Source: Deinococcus sp. QL22 (lineage in GTDB: Bacteria; Deinococcota; Deinococci; Deinococcales; Deinococcaceae). Taken from it: a stretch of DNA of 64,000 nt. Both the position numbers and the translations under genes were made by a program. Below are positions 52,175 through 61,332 of the stretch, piece after piece; within the stretch, counting starts at the first letter, position 1; every line of letters begins with the position of its first letter. Location of the stretch: positions 2,106,001-2,170,000 of the forward strand of contig NZ_CP097149.1 in NCBI RefSeq assembly GCF_023370075.1, read 5' to 3'. The notes beneath the pieces are model-generated. The model was given only the letters and a program-made list of their open reading frames with translations, made no database searches and had not been told where the DNA came from.

Positions 52175-53625
52175 AGCAGACCATGATCCCGGAGGGCTGC
52201 CTGTGCGGCCCAGTACCCCCCCATGCCGTGAATCCCCCCACCGGGGGGCGTGGCGCTGCTGCACAGGTACACGCGGGTATCGGGCGTGCGGTACGGCGTG
52301 GGCGTGGGCCGGGGCCGGGCCAACAAGCCCCACAGATCGCCTTTGCCACCGTTCACGTCGCCTCCCTCAAATACCGGACTGAGTGCCTGAAGTTGGCGGG
52401 CATTGGTCGTCGTGCGCCCCAGAATCAGGTCACTGAAGCCGGGGGCGGCGCGTTCGATCTGCGCTTCGATGGTGTCGGCGTAAGTGTCGGGCGTATTCGG
52501 CGGCACATGGGCGTAGGCCCAGAAGGTGTGCTGGCCTGCCGGAGCGCGGGAGGGGTCGAACAGCGTGTGCTGCGCGGCCAGCACATAGGGGCGTTCGGGC
52601 AAACTGCCACGTGACACGGTGGCTTCGGCCTGTGCGATGGCTTCCAGCGTGCCGCCCAGATGCAGTGTGCCTGCCCGCCCCAGCGCCGGATCGCGCCACG
52701 GCACCGGCCCCGACAGCGCGTAATCCAGTTTCAGAATGCCGCTGCCGTAGCGGTAGCGCCCCAGCCAGCGGCGGTAGGCGGGCGTGGCCGCGTTGCCCAG
52801 CAGGTGCAGCAACACACGCGGGCTGGAATCCACCAGCACCACGCGGGCGGGGGGAATAGCTTTCAGGTGCTCCACGTTCACGCCCAGTTGCACCTCGCCG
52901 CCCAAAAAGCGCAAATACGCTATGAGTGCATTGGTCAAACTCTGTGCGCCGCCGCGAGGAAACGGCCAATTCACCGCGTGGGCCAGCGTACCCAGCATCA
53001 GGGCCGCCGCGCCTGTGCCGGGAACCGACAAAGGTAGCGTGCCGTGTGCGGCCAGTCCAGCCCACGCTGCACGCGCTTCAGGAGTCTTTAGAAGTGTGGC
53101 CCCCAACGTGGCAGACGGCACGCCCCGTAATCCAAAGCGGGCCAACGTGAGCGGGTGTTTGGGCAGCCGGGGCAGGGGCCGCAGCACATCGTCCAACATG
53201 CCTTCCCAGCCTGCCAGCATCGGCCCGAACAGCGTGCGCCAGCCTCGCCCCCCCGCGCCCAAGCTCTCGGCGGTGGCGTCCAAACTCTGCTCGATCACCA
53301 CGCCCCGTCCATCTTCCATCACATGCCCAAAGGGGGCAGGCGGCGTGATCCAGTCCAGCCCGAAGGCGTGCAGCGGCCAGTTCCGAAAGGCGGGCGAGGC
53401 CAGTCCCAGTGGGTGAATGGCGCTGCCCACATCGTGCGTGAACCCCGGCAGGGTCAGCGCCGCGCTGCTGAGGCCGCCGCCGGGTTGGGCGTTGCGCTCC
53501 AGCACCAGCACCCGCCACCCGGCCCGTGCCAGCGTGACCGCTCCGGCCAAGCCATTCGGCCCCGACCCGATGACGATGGCGTCCCATTCGGCAGATTTGG
53601 GCGCGGCGCTGGCGGTGGGGGGCAT
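52171..53625 (-). CDS. CrtO-like FAD-dependent oxidoreductase
   Basis: A 484-residue NAD(P)/FAD-dependent amine-oxidase-fold protein. It begins [21 protein letters not shown] (FAD fold) and [32 protein letters not shown], and ends with the carotenoid-oxidoreductase style [26 protein letters not shown]. This pattern fits the CrtO/PYROXD2-like group rather than CrtI. It might modify carotenoids such as deinoxanthin precursors, but it is 45 kb from crtI and no carotenoid gene is adjacent. Confidence 0.82.
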   Translation of the reverse strand: MPPTASAAPKSAEWDAIVIGSGPNGLAGAVTLARAGWRVLVLERNAQPGGGLSSAALTLPGFTHDVGSAIHPLGLASPAFRNWPLHAFGLDWITPPAPFGHVMEDGRGVVIEQSLDATAESLGAGGRGWRTLFGPMLAGWEGMLDDVLRPLPRLPKHPLTLARFGLRGVPSATLGATLLKTPEARAAWAGLAAHGTLPLSVPGTGAAALMLGTLAHAVNWPFPRGGAQSLTNALIAYLRFLGGEVQLGVNVEHLKAIPPARVVLVDSSPRVLLHLLGNAATPAYRRWLGRYRYGSGILKLDYALSGPVPWRDPALGRAGTLHLGGTLEAIAQAEATVSRGSLPERPYVLAAQHTLFDPSRAPAGQHTFWAYAHVPPNTPDTYADTIEAQIERAAPGFSDLILGRTTTNARQLQALSPVFEGGDVNGGKGDLWGLLARPRPTPTPYRTPDTRVYLCSSATPPGGGIHGMGGYWAAQAALRDHGLL

Positions 53626-53670
53626 GGGGGGAGTGTAGAGCGTGGGGAGTGGGGCGGGTTGAGTCTGGGG

Positions 53671-54138
53671 TCAGAGTAAATAAATCCCTAGAGAAAACTC
53701 CCATTCCCTCCGTGTATGTTCCTCAGATCGGAAGCAGCGGTAAACCGCCTGAACTGGAAGTGATGTCGGAATTGGGAGAGGAACGGGGCGGCGGTACTCC
53801 TCTGCAAGCTCATCAAAGGCCGCAGCATCGTTGAGTACATAGAGGCTGGGTGGTTCCGAATCCTCGCCCAAGTTCGTCCACAATGCGTCTGACCAAAGGG
53901 TGAGATCGTTGCTTTGGCCCAGCGGTAGATAGAGAATCGAACGCCGGGAATGGGCGTCGGGTGCCAATGTATGCAAATGCCGATGCGCCCGCTCAAAGAC
54001 GGCCAAGCAAATATCAATCACCTCGGCCCCACGAAGACCATGACTCCACCCGACATCAAGGGTATTTATGTGCGCGGTACTGATTGGCTCCGCCTTGTAA
54101 TTCACTATAGAGAGCCAATGTGTAAGAGTATCGGGCAT
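53671..54138 (-). CDS. Hypothetical small protein
   Basis: A 155-residue acidic soluble protein of no recognised family, beginning [20 protein letters not shown] and rich in Trp and His. No membrane segment, signal peptide or metal motif is seen. Single small proteins of this kind are sometimes immunity proteins, but no toxin gene is adjacent. ATG 54138 is chosen; a longer frame to 54276 would overlap the kinase gene start. It is divergent from the kinase. Confidence 0.55.
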   Translation of the reverse strand: MPDTLTHWLSIVNYKAEPISTAHINTLDVGWSHGLRGAEVIDICLAVFERAHRHLHTLAPDAHSRRSILYLPLGQSNDLTLWSDALWTNLGEDSEPPSLYVLNDAAAFDELAEEYRRPVPLPIPTSLPVQAVYRCFRSEEHTRREWEFSLGIYLL

Positions 54139-54250
54139 CGCTGACTGCATTCTACGGGCGCACGAACCCCAGCCCCTCACCCTCAGACTCATCCGTGCCC
54201 CCGCTCCAGCACGCCGGGCGCTACACTCGTTCCCGTATGGCCCCACGAGT

Positions 54251-56272
54251 ATGCCGTTAGAGATAGGCGCGACCATCGCCGCCCGCTACAGCCTGCGTGC
54301 CCTCTTGGGCGAAGGCGGCAGCGCCCGTGTGTTCCGCGCCCACGACGCGCTGCTTGACCGCGAGGTGGCCGTGAAGCTGATGCACGCGCATGTGCCTGAC
54401 TCTGACCGGGCGCGGTTCCTGCGCGAAGTCCGGACGCTGGCCCGCCTGACGCATCCCGGCGTGGTTCCAGTTCTCGATCTGGGCGAGGAGGACACAGGTC
54501 GCCCCTTTTTCACCATGCCGCTGTTTACGGGCGGGCAAATTACGGCGCTGGGGCCGCTGGAAGACGCGCCCGGCCCGCTGGCCCGCTTTCTCACGGCGGC
54601 GGCTTTCGCTTCCCGCGCCCTGCATTTCGTGCATTCTCAGGGCATCGTGCACCGCGACCTCACGCCCGGAAACATCCTGCTGGACGGGGCTAGCCTGCCG
54701 CGCATCATGGATTTCGGGCTGGTCACGTTGACCGAGCAGACCCGGCACCTGACCCGCAGCGGCGTCACGCTGGGCACGCCCGCCTACATGGCCCCCGAAC
54801 AGGCCAAAGGCGTGGGCGTGGAACCCCGCAGCGACCTGTATGCGCTGGGCGCGGTGCTGTACCGGGTGGCGTGCGGCAGTCCGCCTTTCGTGGGCGACTC
54901 CGACCAGAGCGTGATGTTTCAGCATGTCTACGAGGCTCCCAAAGACCCACGTGAATTGAATCCTGCCGTGCCAGACGCCATTGCGCGGGTGCTGATGGCC
55001 CTCTTGTCCAAGCGCCCTGAACACCGCCCGGAAAGTGGCGAGGCGTTGGCGCACCTGTGGGCGCTGGCCCGCCGCGACGTGTGGACGGCCCATGCGCGGG
55101 GCCAGTACCGGGGAGGCCGCGCCCGCACCGGAGAACACCCCGACGGCCCCGCCCGCGTAGCCAACCTGCGCGAGGCGTGGAGTGTGGCCCTGCCCGGAGA
55201 GGTCACCTGGCCCGCCGCCGTGGTGGGCGAGGGCGACCTCGTGGCGGTGGGCACCCGTGGGGGCCAACTCGTGCTGACGCACGCTTCTGGGCGGCCTTTT
55301 GCCACCTACGCGGCCCGCGACGAGGTGACCGCGCCCGCCACGTTTATAGGGCGGCATGTGCTGTACGGCGCGTGGGACGGAACCCTGCGCCGCGTGCAAC
55401 TGTCGGACGGGGCAGAGGTCTGGAAGCACCAGGCCCGCGCCGAATTTACGGGCGCACCGACCCACTGGGCAGGCAAGGTGCTGGCCGCCAGCCGGGACGG
55501 ACACCTGCACGCCCTGGACGCCCGCACCGGGGAGCTGGCCTGGGCCTACCGCGCAGGCGGGCCAGTGGCGGCCAGTCCGCTGGTGTGGGCAGGCGCGGCC
55601 CTGCTGTGCGATGAAAACGGCTGGCTTCATGCCCTGGACGCCCGCACCGGAAGCCCGCTGTGGAAGGTGGAAGTCGGCACGGTTCACGGCACGCCCGCGC
55701 TGCTGCCCACCGCTCCCGGTGAGGCCACGCTAATCGTCGCCACCTGGCCCGGAGAGATTCACGCCCTGCACCTCACTATTCGGGGCGGGCGGGCGGTACT
55801 GGGTGGGCCAACAGCGGGTGGCTCTACCTTGGCGGCCTCTGACCCTATCCTCTGGACATACGATCTGGAAGATGAAATCTGGGCCGCGCCTGCCATCGCC
55901 CGCTCATCGGTGGTAGCGACGCCCGCCGATCTGACCCACATTTCGGCCACCCCTCCCGCAGGCCTCGTGACCGGCGGCATCGTCATCGCGGCGGGCTGGG
56001 GCGGGACGGTGCGTGCCCTGCGCCTCGCAGACGGCGAAGACGTGTGGGCGCACACTTTAGAGGGCCGCGTGACCGCCAGTCCGGTCATCAGCGCGGGCCT
56101 GGTTTTTCTGGCTTCGGAACTGGGCGAACTGGTGGCGCTTGATGTGCGAACCGGAGAAGTGCGCTGGAGCCAACGCGAAACGACGGGCGTGCAGGCCACG
56201 CCCCTGGCCGCCGACGGCACGCTCTACGTGGCTTTTATGAACGGCACACTCAGGGCGTACCGGGGGGATTAG
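54251..56272 (+). CDS. PQQ-propeller Ser/Thr protein kinase, RqkA-like
   Basis: A 673-residue protein kinase with a C-terminal beta-propeller of PQQ repeats. The kinase domain (about 10-275) has the glycine loop [13 protein letters not shown], Lys42 in EVAVKLM, the catalytic loop HRDLTPGN (134-141) and DFG at 154-156, then [13 protein letters not shown]. The catalytic loop has Thr138 where Lys is usual. About seven propeller blades follow, with repeated [22 protein letters not shown] units. Length and layout match the D. radiodurans radiation-inducible kinase RqkA (DR2518), recalled from knowledge. TACACT at 54222-54227 lies about 24 nt upstream. No membrane helix is seen. Confidence 0.88.
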   Translation: MPLEIGATIAARYSLRALLGEGGSARVFRAHDALLDREVAVKLMHAHVPDSDRARFLREVRTLARLTHPGVVPVLDLGEEDTGRPFFTMPLFTGGQITALGPLEDAPGPLARFLTAAAFASRALHFVHSQGIVHRDLTPGNILLDGASLPRIMDFGLVTLTEQTRHLTRSGVTLGTPAYMAPEQAKGVGVEPRSDLYALGAVLYRVACGSPPFVGDSDQSVMFQHVYEAPKDPRELNPAVPDAIARVLMALLSKRPEHRPESGEALAHLWALARRDVWTAHARGQYRGGRARTGEHPDGPARVANLREAWSVALPGEVTWPAAVVGEGDLVAVGTRGGQLVLTHASGRPFATYAARDEVTAPATFIGRHVLYGAWDGTLRRVQLSDGAEVWKHQARAEFTGAPTHWAGKVLAASRDGHLHALDARTGELAWAYRAGGPVAASPLVWAGAALLCDENGWLHALDARTGSPLWKVEVGTVHGTPALLPTAPGEATLIVATWPGEIHALHLTIRGGRAVLGGPTAGGSTLAASDPILWTYDLEDEIWAAPAIARSSVVATPADLTHISATPPAGLVTGGIVIAAGWGGTVRALRLADGEDVWAHTLEGRVTASPVISAGLVFLASELGELVALDVRTGEVRWSQRETTGVQATPLAADGTLYVAFMNGTLRAYRGD

Positions 56273-56287
56273 GGAAGGCGTCAACGC

Positions 56288-56331
56288 CCTGACCATTCCC
56301 TGACATTCCAGTGACGCCCGCCTGACAGTTC
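56288..56331 (+). promoter_or_regulatory. PHO-box-like 11-bp direct repeats before pstS
   Basis: Four consecutive 11-bp units, CCTGACCATTC, CCTGACATTCC, AGTGACGCCCG and CCTGACAGTTC, end 18 bp before the pstS ATG. The 11-bp spacing is that of PhoB-type response-regulator sites. Confidence 0.75.
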
Positions 56332-56349
56332 ACCTTCAGGCTGTCAGGC

Positions 56350-57384
56350 ATGAAGAAGACTTTCTTGGGCCTCGCCCTTGTTGCAACCGCGTCGTTCGGC
56401 ACCGCTTCCGCTCAGGGCAGCATCACAGGCGCGGGCGCGAGCTTCCCCTTCCCCCTGTACTCCAAGATGTTTGCCGAGTACAAAGAGAAGAGCAGTGTCA
56501 GCGTCAACTACCAGTCGGTGGGCAGCGGCGCAGGCCAGAAGCAGATTCTGGAGCGCACCGTGGACTTCGGGGCCAGCGACAACGCCATGAGCGACGAGAG
56601 CATGAAAGACGCCCCCGCCAAGTTGCTGCAAATCCCCACCGCCATCGGCGCAGTCGTGCCCGCCTACAACGTCCCCGGCGTCACCACGCCCCTGAAGTTT
56701 ACGGGCAAGGTCTTGGCCGACATCTACCTCGGCAAGATCAAAACCTGGGGAGACAAGTCGATTGCGGCCCTGAACCCCGGCGTCACCATTCCGCCCCTGC
56801 CCATCACGGTGGCCCGCCGCAGCGACGGCTCCGGCACCACCTACGTGTTTGCCGACTACCTCGCCAAAGTCAGCAGCGAGTGGAAGAGCAAAGTGGGCGT
56901 GGGCAACAGCCTTCAGTGGCCTGTGGGTACGGGCGCACGCGGCAATGACGGCGTGGCCGGAGTCGTTAAGAGCACCCCCGGAGCCATCGGGTACGTGGAA
57001 CTCGTGTACGCCAAGCAGAACAAACTGACCTTCGGCAGCGTGCAGAACCGCGCAGGCAAGTTCGTGGTGGCCGACAACGGCCCCGCCGCCGCCGCCGCAC
57101 TGGGCGTCGTTATTCCCGCCGATACCCGCGTCAGCATCACCAACAGCGCCAACGCCGACGCTTACCCCATCGCCAGCTTTACCTACGTCATCTTCTACCA
57201 GGATCAGAAGTACGGCAACCGCACCGAAGCGCAGGGCAAGGCGCTCAAGAACCTGCTGACCTGGATGATCACCACCGGCCAGCAGTACAACGAGCCTCTG
57301 GACTACTCCAAGTTGCCCACCAATGTGCTGAACAAGGCCAAGGCGTTGGTCAACTCCATCAACTACGGCGGCAAGAAGCTCTAA
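56350..57384 (+). CDS. pstS: Phosphate ABC transporter substrate-binding protein
   Basis: A 344-residue periplasmic-type phosphate-binding protein, the first component of the Pst high-affinity uptake system. The signal peptide is residues 1 to about 21 (ASAQG). Phosphate-contact segments are [42 protein letters not shown] and [25 protein letters not shown]. It is the first gene of pstSCAB-phoU. Four PHO-box-like repeats precede it, and a hairpin after it should lower read-through, giving more PstS than membrane parts. Confidence 0.95.
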   Translation: MKKTFLGLALVATASFGTASAQGSITGAGASFPFPLYSKMFAEYKEKSSVSVNYQSVGSGAGQKQILERTVDFGASDNAMSDESMKDAPAKLLQIPTAIGAVVPAYNVPGVTTPLKFTGKVLADIYLGKIKTWGDKSIAALNPGVTIPPLPITVARRSDGSGTTYVFADYLAKVSSEWKSKVGVGNSLQWPVGTGARGNDGVAGVVKSTPGAIGYVELVYAKQNKLTFGSVQNRAGKFVVADNGPAAAAALGVVIPADTRVSITNSANADAYPIASFTYVIFYQDQKYGNRTEAQGKALKNLLTWMITTGQQYNEPLDYSKLPTNVLNKAKALVNSINYGGKKL

Positions 57385-57416
57385 GCGGTCTGTTCCACTC
57401 CAGCTGAACTTCCACG

Positions 57417-57442
57417 GGGCGGCCTCGCGTATGGGGCCGCCC
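57417..57442 (+). terminator. Attenuator-like hairpin after pstS
   Basis: GGGCGGCC (57417-57424) pairs with GGCCGCCC (57435-57442), with no T-tract. It probably causes partial termination or protects the pstS mRNA end. Confidence 0.6.
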
Positions 57443-57499
57443 ATTGCTGTGCCTGCACACGGAGGAGCCATCCAGCCTTGTATGCCCAGTTTTTCACGC

Positions 57500-57521
57500 C
57501 CTGACTTGGCCCTGACTTTAG
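57500..57521 (+). promoter_or_regulatory. Second PHO-box-like repeat pair before pstC
   Basis: Two consecutive 11-bp units, CCTGACTTGGC and CCTGACTTTAG, lie in the pstS-pstC gap, suggesting an internal phosphate-responsive promoter. Confidence 0.6.
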
Positions 57522-57634
57522 GCGTGTGAACTGTTCTCATATGGAGCCTTCTCGTCTGGACTCAAGCTCAAATTCTGACCTGAATTTAGGGAGCCGGACG
57601 TTTCCTCACACCGACCCGGAGGGGTCTAGCCGCC

Positions 57635-58639
57635 ATGATTGAACCTGCCCGCCGTCCGCCGTCACGTGGTGCCCTGTCCAGTCAGGGAGACCGCGTGTTC
57701 CAAATCCTGATTTTGGCCCTTGCCAGCATCATCGTGCTGATTTTCGTGCTGAGCCTGTACCAGTTGGGCAAGGAATCATTGCCCGCGCTGCAACGCTTCG
57801 GCTTCAGCTTCTTTACCGAGCGCACCTGGAACCCGGTGGCGGGCACGTACGGCGCGGCCACCATGATCGTCGGCACCCTCGTGACCAGCCTGATCGCCCT
57901 CGTGATCAGTGTGCCGTTGGCGGTGGCCAGTGCGCTGTTCGTGGCCGAGTACGCGCCCAAGTGGTTGGCGAATCCGGTGGGGTACCTGATCGAACTGCTG
58001 GCCGCCGTGCCCAGCGTGGTATACGGCCTGTGGGCTTTGTTCGTCATTGCGCCGCTTCTGGCCAAATGGCAAACCGCCTACTTCCTGAATCCCGACAACT
58101 TGGGCACCATTACCCGCTGTAACGAATTGTGGGCCAGCCAGCAGACCAACTTGCAGTGCTTCTTCGTGCCCAGCGGCGCGGGCGGGCGCGGCTTGGCGCT
58201 TGCCATCATCATCCTGACGGTCATGATTTTGCCCTACACGGCGTCGGTGGCCCGCGACGTGATCCGGCTTGTGCCCGCCGACCAGCGCGAAGCCATGTAC
58301 GCGCTGGGCGCGACCAAATGGGAAGTCATCAGCCGCGCCATCTTGCCGTATGCCCGCGCCGGAATCCTGGGCGGCGTCATTCTGGCCCTGGGCCGCGCCC
58401 TCGGTGAAACGTTGGCCGTCGCCATGGTCATCGGGGACAGTCAGGAAATTCTGAAAAGCTTGTGGGGCGGCTCCAGCACGATGGCCTCTGTGATTGCCAA
58501 CCAGTTCGGAGACGCGCAGGAGGCCATTCACCGCTCCAGCGTGGTTACCCTCGGCCTCAGCCTGTTCTTCCTCAGCGTGATTGTCAACTACGTTGCCCGC
58601 CTGATCATCGCCCGCCTCACGCCCAAAGGCATTCAATGA
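57635..58639 (+). CDS. pstC: Phosphate ABC transporter permease PstC
   Basis: A 334-residue inner-membrane permease with six helices, one half of the phosphate channel. The N-terminal helix [22 protein letters not shown], the start of the permease domain ([35 protein letters not shown]) and the coupling loop with [29 protein letters not shown] are typical. GGAGG lies 13 nt before the ATG. Its stop overlaps the pstA ATG by ATGA at 58636-58639. Confidence 0.94.
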   Translation: MIEPARRPPSRGALSSQGDRVFQILILALASIIVLIFVLSLYQLGKESLPALQRFGFSFFTERTWNPVAGTYGAATMIVGTLVTSLIALVISVPLAVASALFVAEYAPKWLANPVGYLIELLAAVPSVVYGLWALFVIAPLLAKWQTAYFLNPDNLGTITRCNELWASQQTNLQCFFVPSGAGGRGLALAIIILTVMILPYTASVARDVIRLVPADQREAMYALGATKWEVISRAILPYARAGILGGVILALGRALGETLAVAMVIGDSQEILKSLWGGSSTMASVIANQFGDAQEAIHRSSVVTLGLSLFFLSVIVNYVARLIIARLTPKGIQ

Positions 58640-59505
58640 TGAGCACCGCACTTTCGGCTACGGCCAAGGCCAACGCCAAGCTTTCTCCGGCACGGCGCAT
58701 CCAGAACACCATGATGGGCGGCATTATCTTGCTGGCAACGCTGGCCGTCGTCGCGCCCTTGATCCTGATTTTCCTGTATCTGCTGCGCGAGGGCGTGGGC
58801 GCACTGAACGTCGACTTTTTTACCAAAACCCCGGCCCCGGAAGGCGAAACGGGCGGCGGCCTGCTGAACGCCATCATGGGCAGCATCACGATGTTGGCGA
58901 TGGCCAGCGTGATCGGTGTGCTGGTGGGCGTGGCAGGCGGCATTTTTCTGGCCGAGTACCCGCGCCACCCCCTGATGCCCACCATCCGCATGATCAGCGA
59001 CGTGCTGGCGGGCATTCCGGCCATCGTGATGGGCCTCGTGGCTTACGGCCTGATCGTGCTGGTCTTCGGCTTCAGCGGGCTGGCGGGTGCGCTCGCCCTC
59101 GGCTTCCTGATGATTCCCATTGTCGTTCGTACCACCGAAGAAGTGCTGAAGCTGGTACCCCTGAACGTGCGCGAAGCAGGGCTGGCGCTGGGGCTGCCGC
59201 AGTGGTTGGTCATCATGCGAATCGTGTTGCCTGCGGCCCGCGGGGGCATCATCACGGGCGTCATGCTGGCGCTGGCCCGCGTGGCCGGAGAAGCTGCGCC
59301 GCTGCTGTTTACAGCCTTCGGGAACCCCAACGTCAACTTTGACCCCAGCAAGCCCATGAGTGCGCTCCCCCTCGAAATCTACCGGGGAGCCACCAGCGCC
59401 TACGACGAAAACCAGCGCCTCGCCAAAGCCGGAGCCTTGCTGCTGATCCTGCTGATTTTCGCCACCAGCCTGCTCGCCCGCTACGCCACCCGCCAGCGCA
59501 AGTAA
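58636..59505 (+). CDS. pstA: Phosphate ABC transporter permease PstA
   Basis: A 289-residue permease, the second half of the phosphate channel. It has a cytoplasmic N-terminus, a helix ending in [21 protein letters not shown], the permease core [34 protein letters not shown] and the EAA-type loop [29 protein letters not shown] 58636 overlaps the pstC stop, indicating coupled translation; ATG 58639 is the next codon. Confidence 0.94.
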   Translation: MMSTALSATAKANAKLSPARRIQNTMMGGIILLATLAVVAPLILIFLYLLREGVGALNVDFFTKTPAPEGETGGGLLNAIMGSITMLAMASVIGVLVGVAGGIFLAEYPRHPLMPTIRMISDVLAGIPAIVMGLVAYGLIVLVFGFSGLAGALALGFLMIPIVVRTTEEVLKLVPLNVREAGLALGLPQWLVIMRIVLPAARGGIITGVMLALARVAGEAAPLLFTAFGNPNVNFDPSKPMSALPLEIYRGATSAYDENQRLAKAGALLLILLIFATSLLARYATRQRK

Positions 59506-59518
59506 GGGGGAAAGGGTT

Positions 59519-59562
59519 GTCTTCTGACCTTCCTTAGACCCTAGACCGTGAGACCCTTAGAT
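59519..59562. repeat. Intergenic repeat words in pstA-pstB gap
   Basis: CTTAGACCCTAGACC and GACCCTTAGATC are inverted versions of the GTCTAAGGG/GTCTAGGG words seen at 50838-50872. It lies inside an operon, so it will be transcribed. Confidence 0.5.
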
Positions 59563-59604
59563 CTGCCCCCACAACCTACCTACACCCCACTCCAAGGAGT
59601 CCCC

Positions 59605-60369
59605 ATGACCGCTGCCCCCATCCTCACCGCCCACGACGTCAATATTTTTTACGGCACCAAGCAGGCCGTCAGAAACGTACATCTGGAAGTCCAGCGCGGC
59701 TCCGTGAACGCCCTGATCGGCCCCAGCGGATGCGGCAAAACCACCTTCCTGCGGGCCATCAACCGGATGCATGACCTGACCCCCGGCGCCCGCGTGACCG
59801 GCAAGATCATGCTGGACGGCGAAGATGTGTACGGCCCCGGCGTAGACCCGGTGAACATGCGCCGCCGCGTGGGCATGGTCTTTCAGAAGCCCAATCCCTT
59901 TCCCACCATGAGTGTGTTCGACAACGTGGTCAGCGGCCTGAAGCTCGCAGGCATGCGCGACAGCAAGCGCCTGATGGAAGTGGCCGAACGCAGTTTGCGC
60001 GGCGCGGCCCTCTGGGAAGAGGTCAAAGACCGCCTGAAGACGCCTGCCACTGGCCTGTCGGGTGGACAGCAGCAACGCCTGTGCATTGCGCGTGCGCTGG
60101 CCGTGGAACCCGAAATCCTGCTGATGGACGAACCCACCAGCGCCCTTGACCCCGCCAGCACCGCCAAAATCGAAGATCTGATGAGCGACCTGAAAAAGGT
60201 CACGACCATCATTATCGTGACCCACAACATGCATCAGGCCGCCCGCGTGAGTGGCACCACCAGCTTTTTCCTGAACGGCGACCTCGTGGAACACGGCGTC
60301 ACCGATCAGATTTTTACCAGCCCCCGCGACGAGCGCACCGAAGCCTATGTGACCGGGCGATTCGGCTGA
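59605..60369 (+). CDS. pstB: Phosphate ABC transporter ATP-binding protein
   Basis: A 254-residue ATPase that powers Pst uptake. Walker A is [20 protein letters not shown], the Q-loop region [20 protein letters not shown], the signature [15 protein letters not shown], Walker [14 protein letters not shown] and the switch His in [17 protein letters not shown] 59605 follows AAGGAG. A terminator after the gene separates it from phoU, which has its own promoter. Confidence 0.96.
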   Translation: MTAAPILTAHDVNIFYGTKQAVRNVHLEVQRGSVNALIGPSGCGKTTFLRAINRMHDLTPGARVTGKIMLDGEDVYGPGVDPVNMRRRVGMVFQKPNPFPTMSVFDNVVSGLKLAGMRDSKRLMEVAERSLRGAALWEEVKDRLKTPATGLSGGQQQRLCIARALAVEPEILLMDEPTSALDPASTAKIEDLMSDLKKVTTIIIVTHNMHQAARVSGTTSFFLNGDLVEHGVTDQIFTSPRDERTEAYVTGRFG

Positions 60370-60394
60370 TTGCCCCAGTCCTCAGATAGGTTTC

Positions 60395-60429
60395 AACCCC
60401 GTCCGGTCATCACGCTCGGCGGGGTTTTT
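60395..60429 (+). terminator. pstB terminator
   Basis: AACCCCG pairs with CGGGGTT and is followed by five T. Confidence 0.78.
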
Positions 60430-60488
60430 ACTGTCCCGGTGGTGTGTCCAGATTGGCTGGATGATCTGACCCGCACATCACAACCCGC

Positions 60489-60524
60489 TACGATACTGCC
60501 AGCATGACGGCAGGGGCGGCGTGA
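60489..60524 (+). promoter_or_regulatory. phoU -10 box and overlapping minicistron
   Basis: TACGAT (60489-60494) is followed by a six-codon frame ATG-ACG-GCA-GGG-GCG-GCG-TGA (60504-60524) whose stop overlaps the phoU GTG start by GTGA at 60521-60524. This suggests that translation of the minicistron delivers ribosomes to phoU. Confidence 0.5.
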
Positions 60525-61192
60525 CAACCAAGATCGATGGCGGCAAAGAAAGCAGCGCGCATGTAACCAGCCGCTTTCTGCGAATGCTCAGTATTACGCT
60601 CGAACAACTGGACGCCGTGCGCGACGCCAACGACCGGGCCGAATTCGCGGGCCTGACGCTGCGGGCCAAGACACTGGAACGTGAAACCGACGCTCTGGAA
60701 CGCGAGATAGAGGACGCTTGCCTGCACGCCTTTGCACTGGGCCTGTCTGCCGAAGAACTGGCTTTTCACCTGTTGGTCTTCCGCAGCCTGACCAATCTGG
60801 AGCGCGTGGGCGACTACGCGTTTACGGTGGCGCGTGATCTGGAGGCCTTGGCCCCCCGCACCCGCAGCGCCACCCTGCAAGACGCCCTGCCGCTGGTGCG
60901 CCTGCTCTCGGAAATGGTGGAGCGGCTGGCTTTCGCCTTTGCCGAACGGGATTTGCCCGCTGCCCGCGAAGTCATGCGGCTGGACTTCGAGCAAGTTGAC
61001 GCCCTGTACGAGCAGATGCAGCGGGCCAGCCTGACCCGCCTGCTGGAGCGCCCCGAAGACACCGAGGTGGCCCTGACCGCCGGACGCATGGCCCGCAATC
61101 TGGAACGCTTGGGCGACCATCTGGTGAACGTGGCAGAGCGGCTAGAGGCGCTGGTGCTGGGGCATTTCCCGGATATTGATAGGGCGGGTTAG
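60521..61192 (+). CDS. phoU: Phosphate-signalling protein PhoU
   Basis: A 223-residue PhoU, which links the Pst transporter to the phosphate two-component system. Two related three-helix halves can be traced: LQLDAVRDANDRAEF...DALEREIEDACLHAFAL...SLTNLERVGDYAFTVARDLEAL, then FEQVDALYEQMQ...MARNLERLGDHLVNVAERLEALV. The two NLERLGDH/ NLERVGDY motifs are the metal-site signatures. It starts with GTG at 60521 beside a minicistron. It follows pstB after a terminator. Confidence 0.92.
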   Translation: MTTKIDGGKESSAHVTSRFLRMLSITLEQLDAVRDANDRAEFAGLTLRAKTLERETDALEREIEDACLHAFALGLSAEELAFHLLVFRSLTNLERVGDYAFTVARDLEALAPRTRSATLQDALPLVRLLSEMVERLAFAFAERDLPAAREVMRLDFEQVDALYEQMQRASLTRLLERPEDTEVALTAGRMARNLERLGDHLVNVAERLEALVLGHFPDIDRAG

Positions 61193-61212
61193 GGGAGCGC
61201 AGTGTGGTGTTT

Positions 61213-61290
61213 TGCCCTCGCCTCTGTGGGACTTGCAGAACTGCGAAGCAGAGGGGGCCACCAGGGAGTGAACCCGCCCCAAACATAAGA
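61213..61290. repeat. Intergenic repeat related to 11245-11335
   Basis: This gap shares GGGACTTGCAGA, GAAGCAGAGGGGG and CCACCAGGGAG words with the gap at 11245-11335, in the same order. Confidence 0.5.
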
Positions 61291-61332
61291 TTCTTCAAGA
61301 TTCCACCGATGTTCTGTTTTAAACTGCCCCAC

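Noticed and set aside
54237..54250. ATG at 54237 as kinase start
   Set aside because: It is out of frame with the kinase; the in-frame ATG is 54251.
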